This document shows, piece by piece, positions 1-11,800 of a stretch of 64,000 nucleotides of DNA. The stretch is taken from assembly GCA_907165135.1 (NCBI GenBank), contig OU015568.1:17028477-17092476 (forward strand). The letters run 5' to 3'. Source of the stretch: Oikopleura dioica (Eukaryota > Chordata > Appendicularia > Copelata > Oikopleuridae). Both the position numbers and the translations under genes were made by a program. Below the pieces are notes generated by a model. That model did no database searches, was not told the DNA's origin, and saw only the letters and a list, made by a program, of their open reading frames with translations. The stretch's first letter is position 1. Every line of letters begins with the position of its first letter.

Positions 1-52
1 CCAAGGGAGTTCCTAAATACATTTTATTTCATTTTTCAGTAAAAAAAACATA

Positions 53-427
53 CCGAGAAGACTGACTTGTCTCGCATCAACAGAGACTAGCATCTCTTCC
101 ATCCTTCTTATTTTCTTGACCTTCGAACTTATCTTCGTGGTTGTTTCTTTGGTTTCTGAGCTGGAGAACGCGGAATCGACGAGGTGGCCGTTCCTAAAAT
201 TTAAAAAGTTATTTTTGGGAAGAAATGTCGAAATCATACCTGCCAGGACTTATCTCTCCGCCATTATGCAGCCACAACCACAGCCCGCATACGCTTCTGA
301 TATGAGCCTCGCGCGTAGATCTCCAGCAGCAGAAAAGGGATACAGATAAAGAGAAACAGATGTTTGGGCAGTAGAAGAGCTGAAAAAGACGATCTGTCAC
401 AAGCATACTAGGAAGAGAAATCATTGG
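53..427 (-). CDS. Probable exons of an unidentified gene, cut by the window start
   Basis: Read on the minus strand, a candidate exon (about 197 down to 53) is bounded by an acceptor tttaaattttag and a donor CTTCTCG|gtatgt. It encodes a hydrophilic Ser/Thr/Lys-rich segment containing SSETKETTTKISSK. An open stretch upstream (about 427-243) ends in a donor CTGGCAG|gtatga and joins in frame to give SPG-R-NGHLVDS. I see no recognisable domain. The gene would continue beyond position 1, so neither its length nor its function can be judged. The exon-like splice signals on both sides are the main support. It could equally be chance open sequence. Confidence 0.3.
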
Positions 428-1115
428 GTTAGCAGGGCCAAACTCTCGATCTTGTTGCCATGTGTTTCTTAAATCATAATTATGTAAAATGACAGCAGAT
501 TGGCCCGAAACCGGGCAGCTCGAAGGCGGGACGAAGCTTCACAATTAAGTTATCAATTTTCGTACCGAAGCGCAGAAGTATGAAAAGCAAAAAGGGCCGC
601 GAGTGAGATCCATGAGAACCATCGATCTACCCCTTTTTGCTTCAACAGACGACCTTGCTTTTTCAAATTGAGAACTTAACTGCGACGCCAAGTACCGCTT
701 AGTCCCATCGAGAGCCGCTCCCTTCTGGGCAAACCGGCTCTCATCTTACTTATTATGATAAAAGAAACACATCGGAACAAAAGCAAGAGTTAGGCCCCGC
801 CAATTCAATAATTTCTCCACCAAAAAATGCGAGTTATAATTTCAAATTTGAACTTATGGAATTTGGCAGTGGGACAAATAAGTGACAAAATAATAAATGG
901 GCAGTGAAATTTAAATGATAAATAATTTAAAAAGACAATTTTGTAATGAAATTATAAATGGGCAGTGAAATTTTTATTATACAGAAATAAAAATAAATTT
1001 TCAGAAATAAATTAATTCGAGTAATTGACAAATAACTGAATAGTCGAAATCTTCTTTTTCTTCTTTGAGGAATAAGGGAAAATGCTTTGAGAAAAAGAGC
1101 CAGAGGGAGGTTGAC
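428..1115. other. Non-coding stretch; small hairpin and short direct repeat
   Basis: No gene is visible. There is an 8-bp stem GAGAGCCG/CGGCTCTC at about 712-744 and a twofold direct repeat of AAATGGGCAGTGAAATTT near 897 and 957. The latter may belong to the 3' flank of the neighbouring transposon. No known RNA family was recognised. Confidence 0.4.
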
Positions 1116-3146
1116 TCAGGCTTGAGGATCCCGAACCGACAAAGAGCCACGGTTCGCCTTGTAGCCTTCTGTTGTTCCACCCTCTAAATGAACCACCTGT
1201 TTAGCCTTGTCAAGAAGTTTTTGACACATGTTATTGATTTTGGACTGGTCAATCTGACTCCACACGAGATTTATGACTTCTCGCGCGTGCTCTAACGAGT
1301 CAAAATACAACTTCTTATTTCTCCCAAGCTCTTCACGAACTTTTGATTTCAAATGTGCCCAAAGGCTGAAATCGAGGGGATTAAGGTCGGGGCTATGGGG
1401 TGGCCACTCATGCATTCTCTTCTCCCGATGTGCCTGTCCCTGTATTTCTCCGCACGCGACGCCGGTGATGCACCGATCTAACGAGAAATGGGCATCGAGG
1501 AACTCCAGACTACTTGCGGAAGTATGCGAGCGAGCTCCGTCTTGTACGTAGACGCGACCGACGAGCTCGCTGGTTCCATCCTCACGGATATGTATGTGTC
1601 CATGGGCCGCGAGGTCCTCGTACCAAGGCTCGAGACAGATCTTCTGGTACCCAAGACTATTCTCTTTAATAGACTTGAGTTTCCCATTTGCTTGCTCCTC
1701 AACAAAAACGCGTAATGAAAGCTTTATATTGTGTCCGATACAACAAGCGATCATTATTTTTGCGTTAAACTTTTTGCTGAAGCTCAGCAAATGTTGAGGA
1801 GGAGCCTCGTTGTCTTTTACCCACCAGCCGAGATTTCGGCCAAATTTCTCTTCACGCATCGAAATTGAGCATTCATCCGTATGCAACAACTGTTGCAGGA
1901 AATCGGGTGTTCTCTCTACCTCTTCCAGCAGCCATTTGCAGAAGGCCAGCCGCTTCTGCTTCGCTTCTTTCGAGAGTTCGGGCTTGGCTTTTCCAAAACG
2001 CTCAAATGAGTAGCCATCTTTCGCAAGAAGCCTGAATACTCGCGAATAGTTGCTCCAGCCTGGCATTCCGAGTTCGGCTAGTGCTTTCCTCAGATTATTA
2101 CTCTGAGCGTAATGGGTTGGAGCCTGTTCGCGCATTTTGTCAACAACAAGCTGAACTTGCTGTTTCTCCTCATCGGTCAGTGGCTTATCATCTGGAATAG
2201 GTTCTTTTGGTCGAATAAAATTTGAAATAGCAAAAGGATTTTTTCTTATCCATTGCTTTTCCTGATTTTTGTCAAGGGAAAATGCTTTATAGCCGTTGTT
2301 CATTGCATCGACCAAGAGAGTGTACCTTTCGATGAATAAGCCTAATATAGCCGCGTTGAACTTTTTCTCGAATGTCACCGGTCCCAGAACAAAGTACTGG
2401 CTGAGATTTGTGCATAAGATTTGGAGATAGATGTACCCAAGATCACTGGATGCAAACTGTTTCCATGTTCGTGGAGATCTGATTACTGGAAGCTCCTCGA
2501 TTCGATCTACATTGATCAGCTTCACCTTATCCCGTACTGATTTTGTTATGTGTATAGGGAATCGGAAATTGAAGCTTTCCATGATTAAATCGAGGAGCCC
2601 TGCGAATTCTTCATCGTCGAGAAGATTCTCGTGGCCTACTACTACCGTTCCTCGCGGAATGAGTGGCCGATCGAGCTGATCGATCGCTTCATTCTGAGTG
2701 GCTTGTGGTTGTGATTGTAAGGCACTTTTTGCAAGCCGAACCATGCTATCTGGAGGTGTCTGTGGCGAGAGGCCGGGAACTAATTCAAGATCATAATGAT
2801 CTTGATTCAGTTGGATTGTTGAGGTGGCTGGTGTGGGGGTCGAGGTTGGGACTTTTGCTGGAGCAGTGCTCGTCTTCTGCTTTTTAGGGGGAGAATGATC
2901 TTCGTCATAGCATGTCTCCTGTGAGTGCTTTTCGACAGCTTTCCCATTAGGGAAATCTTTTGAAAAAGATTTCTGAATGAATCGGGTTTGTTTGGCCTTA
3001 GGGGAGAAAATACTGTATGTTATTTTATAACCCATGTCCTGCTGTAGGTCGATAATCTTCTTGAATGCTGTCTCTGCTTCTTTTAAGAGTTGAGCGATCA
3101 TTCGGTGCTTTTGGACTCGATTGAAAGAACTGCACATTCGTGACAT
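1116..3146 (-). CDS. Tc1/mariner-superfamily transposase, DDD type with a long N-terminal extension
   Basis: A single 676-codon open frame starting MSRMCSSF. The last 340 residues are a DDE-3 transposase of the IS630-Tc1-mariner type. There is a helix-turn-helix region at about residues 335-385, then the linker motif KPELSKEAKQKRLAFCKWL, the first catalytic Asp in LLHTDECS (D424), the second in VYVQDGARSHT (D536), and the third in WPPHSPDLNPLDFSLW (D592). The third acidic residue is Asp, as in mariner, not Glu as in Tc1. The second and third Asp are 55 residues apart instead of the usual 34-41, because of extra sequence around GVACGEIQGQAH. The first 300 or so residues have no counterpart in typical 340-aa mariner transposases. 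The frame is intact, so recent activity is possible. I could not identify terminal inverted repeats with certainty. Confidence 0.85.
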   Translation of the reverse strand: MSRMCSSFNRVQKHRMIAQLLKEAETAFKKIIDLQQDMGYKITYSIFSPKAKQTRFIQKSFSKDFPNGKAVEKHSQETCYDEDHSPPKKQKTSTAPAKVPTSTPTPATSTIQLNQDHYDLELVPGLSPQTPPDSMVRLAKSALQSQPQATQNEAIDQLDRPLIPRGTVVVGHENLLDDEEFAGLLDLIMESFNFRFPIHITKSVRDKVKLINVDRIEELPVIRSPRTWKQFASSDLGYIYLQILCTNLSQYFVLGPVTFEKKFNAAILGLFIERYTLLVDAMNNGYKAFSLDKNQEKQWIRKNPFAISNFIRPKEPIPDDKPLTDEEKQQVQLVVDKMREQAPTHYAQSNNLRKALAELGMPGWSNYSRVFRLLAKDGYSFERFGKAKPELSKEAKQKRLAFCKWLLEEVERTPDFLQQLLHTDECSISMREEKFGRNLGWWVKDNEAPPQHLLSFSKKFNAKIMIACCIGHNIKLSLRVFVEEQANGKLKSIKENSLGYQKICLEPWYEDLAAHGHIHIREDGTSELVGRVYVQDGARSHTSASSLEFLDAHFSLDRCITGVACGEIQGQAHREKRMHEWPPHSPDLNPLDFSLWAHLKSKVREELGRNKKLYFDSLEHAREVINLVWSQIDQSKINNMCQKLLDKAKQVVHLEGGTTEGYKANRGSLSVRDPQA

Positions 3147-3229
3147 TGTACCTCGACTTCTCTCTATTCGTCTTTATGTGGATTATATAAATTTATTACT
3201 ATAACTCATTTTTTAGTCACGTGAGCTAC

Positions 3230-3760
3230 CCAAAAATCGAAAAAAAAATTAAAATTTTTATCAAAGTTCTTCCAGTAAAATATGTTCTTCCACCAGAAAA
3301 AGTCCTCCAGGGGTCCTCCGAGGGTCACATGAAATAATGAAAACCGAAAACCTCCCCCTTAAATTTTTATCATCGGTCTTCCAGTTTTGGTTCTTCTTCC
3401 ACCTAAAGAGTCCTCCAGTTGGGTCCTCCATGAAGTCACGTGGAAAATAAAATTTTAAAAATTATTCTAATATAACCTAACTATTGTTATTTCTAATGAT
3501 AATAATAATAATAAAATAAAATAAGGGTGTCACTTTGCTAACTTATCTAATCCGCTCCTGAATTTCTCTGAAAAGTGAAATTTCAGGGCGGACTTAGGTA
3601 GACGTGCTCAAAAATCTAGAAGAGAAGTTAACTTTTGTAAGTTAACTTTCGAAAGTTAACTTTCGAGAACATAAGAATTGGTTTTTCTAGACATTCTCGC
3701 TCTTCCTGGTTGCGCGATTCTTCCACCAGGAGGAGGTCCTCCACTAGAGAGGTGTTATAT
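3230..3760. repeat. Spaced pyrimidine-rich repeat and palindrome upstream of two divergent genes
   Basis: The interval between the transposase (minus) and the coiled-coil gene (plus) contains three copies of a bipartite motif, TTCTTCCACC followed after 7-8 bases by GTCCTCCA, near 3285, 3390 and 3718. It also holds a 20-bp perfect palindrome, GTTAACTTTCGAAAGTTAAC, near 3646-3665, inside a short GTTAACTTT repeat. The repeats could be a shared promoter region or part of a transposon end. Confidence 0.45.
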
Positions 3761-3796
3761 AATTTTTACTGGCAAAAGCAAATCAGTCAGTCAGAT

Positions 3797-6700
3797 ATGC
3801 CAATCGCGGTAGATTGGGCAACAGAGGAGGAGTTTCAGCAAGAAGTACGATGGGCGATCCTCGACTGGCTTGATATTATTCGGCGAAATAGTGGCGGCAC
3901 CATCAAGGAGGAAAAGGAAGAAAATCTTCTTCAGATCGATTTCGCAGCTCGATCAGACCAATCTGCTATTCTCAAAAGAATATTACGACGACATAAAGAG
4001 GAGCGTCAGAAACAAATGGAGAACATCAAAAGAGGAAAAGCCATTGTGAACGCGTAAGTTAATAAGAAAATTCATGAAAAAATAACATACATACCTAGAG
4101 AATCCTCAGGTTCAGAAGACAATGAAAAAAACGCGGAAAGCTATGAGGGCTATGAAGACGCGGATTATCATGAAGAAGATGACGCGGCCAGCGATGCAGG
4201 AACTACAACCCTAGTAAATAGTGAACTTCCGCAGCTTAGTGACATCGAAGCTGAGAGCACCCAAAGAACAATTAACTGGCTTCAAAGCTGCCCAGAACCA
4301 CCAAGTCTGGATAACCTCCATACAAAGCATCAGGAAGAACAACAGAATGAACAGGAACAAGAAGGACGCAAAGCAGTTGAAATGATGGAAGGAAAAAACC
4401 GAGAACTGGAAAAAGAGAGAGATGAGCTAAAAGCCGCAACCGAAGAACTCGCAGCCAAAATTGAACAAAGTGAGGCTAGAAACAGGGCTTCCGAGGCAAA
4501 GAAAGAAATGCTTACTGAACTGCTAGAACAAAAACAGAAAGAAAAAGACCGTCTAATAAAGATGAACGCTGAAGAAGAGGCACTTGAAACAGAAAAAGAA
4601 CTTCTAGCAGACATAGAAAAAGAGCATCAGAGCAAGGCAGAACTACTCGCAATAAAGAAGAAAGAGTGTCAAGAATCGGAAGATAAACGACTTAGAGAAG
4701 AAGAAGATAAGCCACAGGCAGATGAAAAGTCCCAACAGGCAAAGAAATTTGTGAATACTGGAAGAGAAACAGAACAAGAAAAGGAAGATAAACAGCTAGA
4801 AACAGAAGAAGGCAACAAACGCGCAAATGATGAGCTACAACAGGCGGAGCAATTTCAGAAAACTGTCAATGAAGCGGAACAAAGACGTCTCCAAGATGAA
4901 ATCAAGGCAACAGAGGCTAATTATGAAAGGCTTACAAAACTTGCCGAACAAAGACAAGAAGAAAAAGACCGTCCAATAGAGATGGAACAGATGAAAGAAC
5001 TAAAATACGCTGAAGAGAAGAAACAAAGTCAAGAATCGGAAGATAAACAACTTAAAAAAAAAGAAGATAAGCCACAGGAAGATGAAATAACGAAAGAAAA
5101 AACGAAAAATGCGGACGCAGAACAATGCCAAGTCGCGGACAATACGAAGACAGGACAAGAAAGAAAAGATAAACAGCTGGAAACGGAAGAACGCGCTAAT
5201 GATGAGCTACAACAGGCGGAGGAATTTCAGGAAACTGACAATGAAACGGTTCAAAAAAATCTCCAGGACGAAGATAAAAATCATCGGCCAAATACAGATT
5301 ATCAACAAGTCAAGAACAACCAAGTAGAAGAAAAGAATGAAGATCGTGTTCAGCAAGATGTTCTCGATGCGAGGGAGAAAAAAAAGAAACAGCGGAAGGC
5401 AGCAAAACAGAAAAAAAAAGATATGAACCGTCAAGAAATCGAAAAGAAAAGGAAAGAAGAACAGCAAAAGGCAAAAGAAGAAAAAGAAAAAAGACAAAAA
5501 GAAGCAAGGGAAGCTCAGGAAAAAGAACAACAGAAGGCAAAAATGAGAAAGGAGAAGAATTTGCGCGATGAAGTAAAGAAAGAAGAAAAAAGGCGACGAA
5601 AAGCCGAGGAAAAAAACCAACAGCACAATCCAAGTATAAGTGAGAGGAATCAAGAAAAGCGAGCAATTGAATCGCATATCAGAGAGAGCGTCAATAAAAT
5701 AAAAAGTCTTAAGATGTCACTTGGTGAAATTAATGAGCAAGACAAGGCGAAAGAAGAACATAAAAATGATGACCTATTACCTCTTCTTTCTCAAGGTAAG
5801 ATAGAAGAAATTCTATGGAATTATAATTTTTCAGATGGACCTGAACTCGTCGGTCCCGGAGATTCGATGGAAATACAATCAAACGTCAGAAAATGGGTGA
5901 AAGGCATCATGAATCCAGACATGAAGCAACAAACCATCGACAAATATGGATATCGCCGCGAGGAATCTAAACAATCAACGAAGAGCGATCCCTCTGTCAA
6001 TTTAAAAGGCAAACCTCGATCTGAAGAGCCACAGTCAGGCAAAAAAATGGATCCACCTATTCCCGCATCCCTTCTTAGTAGCAAGCAGACCGACGACACC
6101 GAAGAAAACCGGCCAAGAGCACCCAAAGCCATCAGACTTCTCAACTCAGAAGAAGACAATACTGAATCACTGAGCGTAGCTGCCGAAAACAACACGTACC
6201 AAGAAAGCATGTACGAAAGACTCAGGCTCAAAAAATCGGTAAAACCAAAGGACACGTCCGTCAAACGAAAACCGTCCAACAAAGATGCAGCACAAAATGC
6301 CACCAAAAAAACAAAAACAGCTAGCAATGCGAAAGAAGATAAAGATAATCTCGACGCACAAGGGAATGAAGACAAAACCGAGCGATCAGCGAAACAAAAT
6401 AAAGCTCCCTCGGCAAAAACTAAAAGGTAACAAATAATTTCCGCGGTACAGAACATAATCATGATCAATAGGAAAAATTTACATGATCGATGCGAGGCAT
6501 TGGCTAAAAAAAAGCGAGAAGAATGGAACAAGAATAAACGAGCAGCTAAAGATCAATGTGGAGATGACGCTTACGATAGCCGAACAGTCAATCCAATAAA
6601 AACAAGCGTTAAGAAGATTGAAAATTTTAGACTCCCAAACCCAAATAATAGGATGACCACACGAGACAAATTAGCAAAAATTAGGAAAAGAGAAATGGAG

Positions 6701-6829
6701 AAAGAAAGTCAAAGACATGACACAAAACAACAGAGCAAAAAGCAAAGAGTCGAAACTCAGAAAGAAAACAAGCCAACAAACGGAAGCAAGTCAGTGCCTA
6801 ACGAATCCCCAGGAAAGATTTATATATAA
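3797..6829 (+). CDS. Highly charged coiled-coil protein, 980 aa, three exons
   Basis: Exons 3797-4053, 4099-6426 and 6472-6829 join through two GT-AG introns (45 nt each) into one frame of 980 codons plus stop. The chosen start gives MPIAVDWATEEEF, the first ATG in the open frame. Residues 1-85 look globular (VRWAILDWLDIIRR). An acidic linker follows, then about 450 residues of Glu/Lys/Gln-rich heptad-like sequence with a direct internal repeat: CQESEDK...DKQLETEE...RANDELQQAEQFQ recurs as SQESEDK...DKQLETEERANDELQQAEEFQ. Residues about 560-620 contain a less charged block (EEILWNYNFSDGPELVGPGD), and the tail is basic. Codon use is AT-rich, like the helicase downstream and unlike Wee1 or myosin VIIA. 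I do not recognise the family. The architecture resembles structural or chromosomal scaffold coiled coils, but that is only an analogy. Confidence 0.75.
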
Positions 6830-8149
6830 ATAGGGCCGACGACATCTAATTAAAACAAGATATATAAATCAACAAAACAGACGAACCGGGAAAATCAAAA
6901 TCCACAGAAAAGGACGAGCAAAGAACACAGTCAGTAGAGCCAAGCGATTCTTTTATGACCGAATATATGAAGAGTATTCGCAAAAAAAAATAAATTCTCC
7001 ATACACCTTGTACATATACAACTCATAAGTTCTTCAAGATCTTGAGTCAGATTGACCGAATAAATCATAATACACATGCGATATCAAAACGTCTGTAAAA
7101 ATGGGATAATTCACATCTTGGATTATCGCCATCGACTTATTTCTTGTAAGGAAGCGTTAATTGTACCCAGAGTAATCACGGAGCCTCGCCACTATCAGTC
7201 TCATGCCACGATAATAGTGCAGCAAGTCAAGAAGTTTTATTTTGCAGTAATTGGAGGTAACCACAGCTTGTAGCAGGACAAAACGATCAACGCATAAATA
7301 GAAATAAACTCACCGAGAGTGAGTGTTCAGAGAAAAACCGCGGAGTGATAAAGAAAGCCGCAAAAATAAATTAAGGATGAAAAAGGATGTGGAATGAAAA
7401 AATTTTTGGTTGACATAAAATGTCAACCAATTAATAAAAAAGAATTAAATTGCTGTGAAATTTCTAGATTATCGAAAATCATGTCATAATCGACGAAATT
7501 CTAAAAACCATAAAGGTAAATAAACCTGCGTCTTTATAATTAAATAAAACAAAAATTAATCGTTACAAAAAAATAATCTAAGGTGTTTAGCATCTTGTTG
7601 TCACACAGGTTAATAATTAGATTATTTACTTCATCAATTAAAATGGTCGGCATTAAAAATGCTTCATAAGTGCCAGTCATACCAACCAGCTGGCTATTTG
7701 TCGCGTCATTATGAATACTTAAGCGCCGCGGATAAACTAGTCACTGGGAAGACAATTCCAGGTGGTTCCACAAAGTTTGCAGCATTAATTTCCGCGGCAA
7801 TCATTTACACCAGGACAGCTGTTAGAGTTTTGCTGATGCAAGCAAAGTTAAACGTCGGAAATTCGATCTAAAAAAGATCAAATTTAAAAGTGAGAGCTTT
7901 TCCAAAGCTGGATAAAAGTTATAATAGGGCGCTAACTAGAGAATTGGTATTGGAAACAGTATAACAGAAACTTTTATTACTTTATCATAAGCTTTTAATT
8001 AAAATATTATATAAAATACAATTTCTTTCTTTTTTTTATGGTTTCCTTTATTTTGATCAATATGTTTACGCTTCTTATTTCCGCGACCGTAGCAGGCCAG
8101 CATAATTTAAAAACACAGCAATCAATCACTTTTACTGCAGTCTGGACTA
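6830..8149. other. AT-rich intergenic DNA without a supported gene
   Basis: The sequence is AT-rich, with short open frames (for example 7659-7871) that have neither splice context nor recognisable similarity. No RNA gene or complete repeat was found. Confidence 0.5.
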
Positions 8150-8455
8150 TTTGACAAAGACAGCATTTACAAGTGCGGATTTACGTTTTCTTATCGATAA
8201 CCGATTATCTACCGCCGCATCTGTATGAAACAAGTGTCGGAACAGTCCGCTTCCAGCACTTAAAAATCCATTAATTCGTCCGTTAACTTGGTGCTTCAAA
8301 TACTTGATTTCATATCCAGCGTTGAGTTCTAGCTGCCGGCAAGAGTCCAGATCGCATTTGTGCACGATTCACGGGTAAAGCCTTTGATGGCGAAGTTGTT
8401 GGACTCGGTCGCGCCGCTCATAAAGATGATTTCTCGGGGATTCATTTGATAAAAC
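8150..8455 (-). pseudogene. Broken remnant of mitochondrial cysteine desulfurase NFS1
   Basis: Minus-strand reading gives NPREIIFMSGATESNNFAIKG. After a frameshift it gives HKCDLDSCRQLELNAGYEIKYL, then after a deletion FHTDAAVDN. These match consecutive blocks of the NFS1/IscS family (the ATESNN block, the HKCVLDSCR-type block, and the FHTDAAQA-type block). The intervening catalytic-core sequence and the PLP-lysine and active-site Cys regions are missing, and the frames are disrupted, so the copy is not functional. No poly-A tail or intact exon structure was seen, so it may be a decayed duplicate or a retrocopy. Its position between two AT-rich plus-strand genes suggests rearrangement in this island. 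Confidence 0.7.
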
Positions 8456-8888
8456 GCAAATTTACACCGCACGCTCCTTTCTTCTAAGATTTCTTGACCT
8501 ACTCCCAAAAACAGTTTAATCCTTCAAATTTTGTAATAAATAAATAAAAAACTTAACAATCAGAAACCATAATTAATAAGAAAATTAATTATGTTTTAAA
8601 TTATGTTTTAATTGTCTTTTAGGATTGAAAACATAACTGAATTTCCTTCTTTTGATTATCAATTCCCTTTTTAAAGAGAATACAAACGCAAACACGTAGC
8701 GACCAAAGTGACCAAGTGACAGTCACGGAAAGTCACAACGCGTAACAAGACAGACATCAGCTAGTAAAACAGCACCCCGGTTCTAGTGCACAAGAATCCA
8801 CTATCCGATAAATACACCAATCTGCGTGGGCAAAAAGCGTAGGCAAACATATGACCCGTTAAAAAACATAACCTGTTAATAAGTAAAA

Positions 8889-11800
8889 ATGCAATTCGTT
8901 GAAACCATCAATATATGTGGCGTCGACGTGCGATTTCCATACAAACCTTATCCACAACAAATAGAGATGATGAGAAAGAGTATCGACTCACTCAAAAATA
9001 GGTAAATAAAAAAAAAATAATAGAAAATAAAAAAATCAATGAGGTCAAACGCGGCACTCGAATCACCAACTGGATCAGGAAAAACGATAACCTTACTGGC
9101 GTCGGTGCTTGCATTCAGAGAATATGCGGAGAAACAAAGTGACCTCAATGAAGAAGAAATCCCAGATATAATATATGCCTCAAGGAATGAATCAAATTAA
9201 ATATGACAATTTATATAGACGAATAATATAATCACTTCTAAAAAAGAACACATACACAGTTGTCGCAAGTTGTCGATGAACTGAAGAAGCTCCGAGATGT
9301 TTGCAATTATAAATTCAGTATGACAGTTATAGGAGGAAGAAAGAATTTATGTGTAAAAAATGATGTCAAAAATATAACAAACAATACGGAACAGCAGATG
9401 AGCTGCAGAAGAATGCGCCGGAACAATCTATGCCCATATAAAAGAGAAGCAGATAAACTAATCTCAATCGCAAAAGGAGAGAAAAAAACGGATCACATGA
9501 ATAATACATCAACTGACGCGGAAAAGGCTAAGAAGCACGATAAAGAAGAGTTAATAAACTCCATGGACCAAATTATGGACATAGAAGAGCTAGGATCTTG
9601 GTGTGGCAACCCACCAGAGCCCGTTAAAAAGTTTTTAGGAAAGGTTGACAGAAACTTAAAAAGCACAATTATATAAAGCGTCAACCACAAAAGCACACCA
9701 ATCAATCGAAGGAGAGAAAGTATGCGGTTATTATCTAACACGAGGAAAAGCAGATTCGGTCAATATATCCTTGATGCCATACAACTACATACTCGACAAA
9801 AAAATAAAAAACAACACGAAGATTAACACAACTCAGAAAATAGTCATTATTGACGAAGCTCACAATCTAGAAGCAGTCTGTGAGGAGAGCTCTTCGCACT
9901 ACCTGACAAGAAAAAACATAGCTTTAGCGCGGGAAGAGCTGAGAGAAGCAAAGATCAAATACGAGAAAGAAGAGAGTACAGTAGACTTATCATTGACTCC
10001 TGGGATAATGAACAAAGTCATTGAAGGTATCCAACTTCGGATAATTAACTGAATAAAACTCGTTTCTAGGAATAAAAAAACTTGAATATATCTACGCGCA
10101 AAACTTTGACAACATAGACAAAGAGAATGGAGAAACCTTTAATATATCGATGCTATTAAAAGACGCGGAAAAAACAGGATTGATGGGGATAACGACTGAA
10201 AACTGGATAAATCTTTCAAAAAACGTCATTCTATACTTTTCGAAAACAAAGCAAAAAACACCTCTGTCAGGTAAAAATCAAAAACATCACAAAAAAATTA
10301 TAATTAAGGAACAAATTTTGAAATATTCGCCTATATGATGGAGGAATTACATGCCATTCGCGACAACTACACGCAAAACGAGTAAGTATTAGATAATCAG
10401 TCTATACCACTTGATCAGCGGAACGATTATAGTTAACATGCTAAATTGACAGTAGAATAATAATTTCAGTTACAAAAGTCGATTATGCAGAGACGAAACC
10501 GACAGAAAAGGTTACAAACTGATGATATGGTGCTTCAACGCTAAATATGCGATAGAAGCTCTAACAAAAGTAATTTGTTGAATTAAAATGATTAAAATTA
10601 AATTTAATTAAGGAAGGAGAAGTCTACAATCTTATACTTACATCTGGGACACTTTCACCGCTTAAAACATACATCAAAACACTTGGACTCGACATAAAAA
10701 CAACTATCCAACTTCAAAACGATCACATCATCAATGCGGAACAACTTCTAGCGATTACAATAACCGGCTACGAAAACACAGAATTCAGAAATATTTATAA
10801 ACAAAGAGACAATCAAGACATGTTTATGAATTACGCGAAAATAATACGTAATAAAAAAAAATCAATTTAATCAATTTAACATATTTTAAGAAAAAATAAA
10901 AGAAGTTGCGCCCGGAGGATGCCTCGTTTTTCATCCAACATACAAATGCATGGAAAAATCGATGAAAATTTGGAAAATAAATACAACAAATGAAACATTT
11001 AATAATATGTTCAATCTCCCGGTATTTGCGGAACCAGTTAACAAAGAAGAAACCGAAAGAATCATTGAGAGCTACGAGCGCGAAATAGAACACAACGAAA
11101 AAAAGGGTGCGATAATGAATGGAGTATGCAGAGGAAAACTATCTGAAGGGATAGATTTTAAAGATGCACGCGCGAGAGTGGTAGTAGTGACAGGTAAATC
11201 TAAGCACAACACACATGAAAACACATGTAGGAATACCATATCCTCCAATGCAAGACCCCAAGATAAAAGAAAAGATGGCTTATTTGGACAAGAGACAACG
11301 AGAAGAAGATGATAACATAACCGGAAAAGAGTGGTATAAACAAGGAAAGTCTACATATTATAAGATGCAAGCGCAAGCTTTTTGCCAATGAGCATTTCAA
11401 ATATATAGACAAAACAGAAGCAAACAAAGCCATCAACCAAGCAGTAGGCAGAATTATACGACACAGAGATGACTTCGGAGCAATAATTTACCTAGACGCT
11501 AGGTTTACTAAGAAGGAGTCGGATAATTTCAAATATATGCCGGCATGGGTTAAAAGAAGCCACTACGTAACAGTAAGTATTAAAAAAATGCATTTTAAAC
11601 TCAAAGTTTGCAGACAAGCAAAAGGTCGATTGGAGAAGTACGAAAATTCTTCAATAAAATGGAAGCAAAACAAAGATGCGGCAAATTGGCAATGCCAAAA
11701 TCATTAAAAGAAGAACGAGAAAACAAAAAAAGAAAAAAAATTGTGATAAGGAAAGAAACAACAAAACAAAAAAACAGACGACTTGATCTAGAATGGGAAA

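Noticed and set aside
428-760. Possible small structured RNA
   Set aside because: Only one 8-bp stem. No match to snRNA, SRP or other RNA families that I could recognise.
5207-5677. Long minus-strand Phe/Leu-rich frame opposite the coiled-coil gene
   Set aside because: It is the antisense of Glu/Lys-rich codons. There is no independent evidence, and the plus-strand exon chain is exact.
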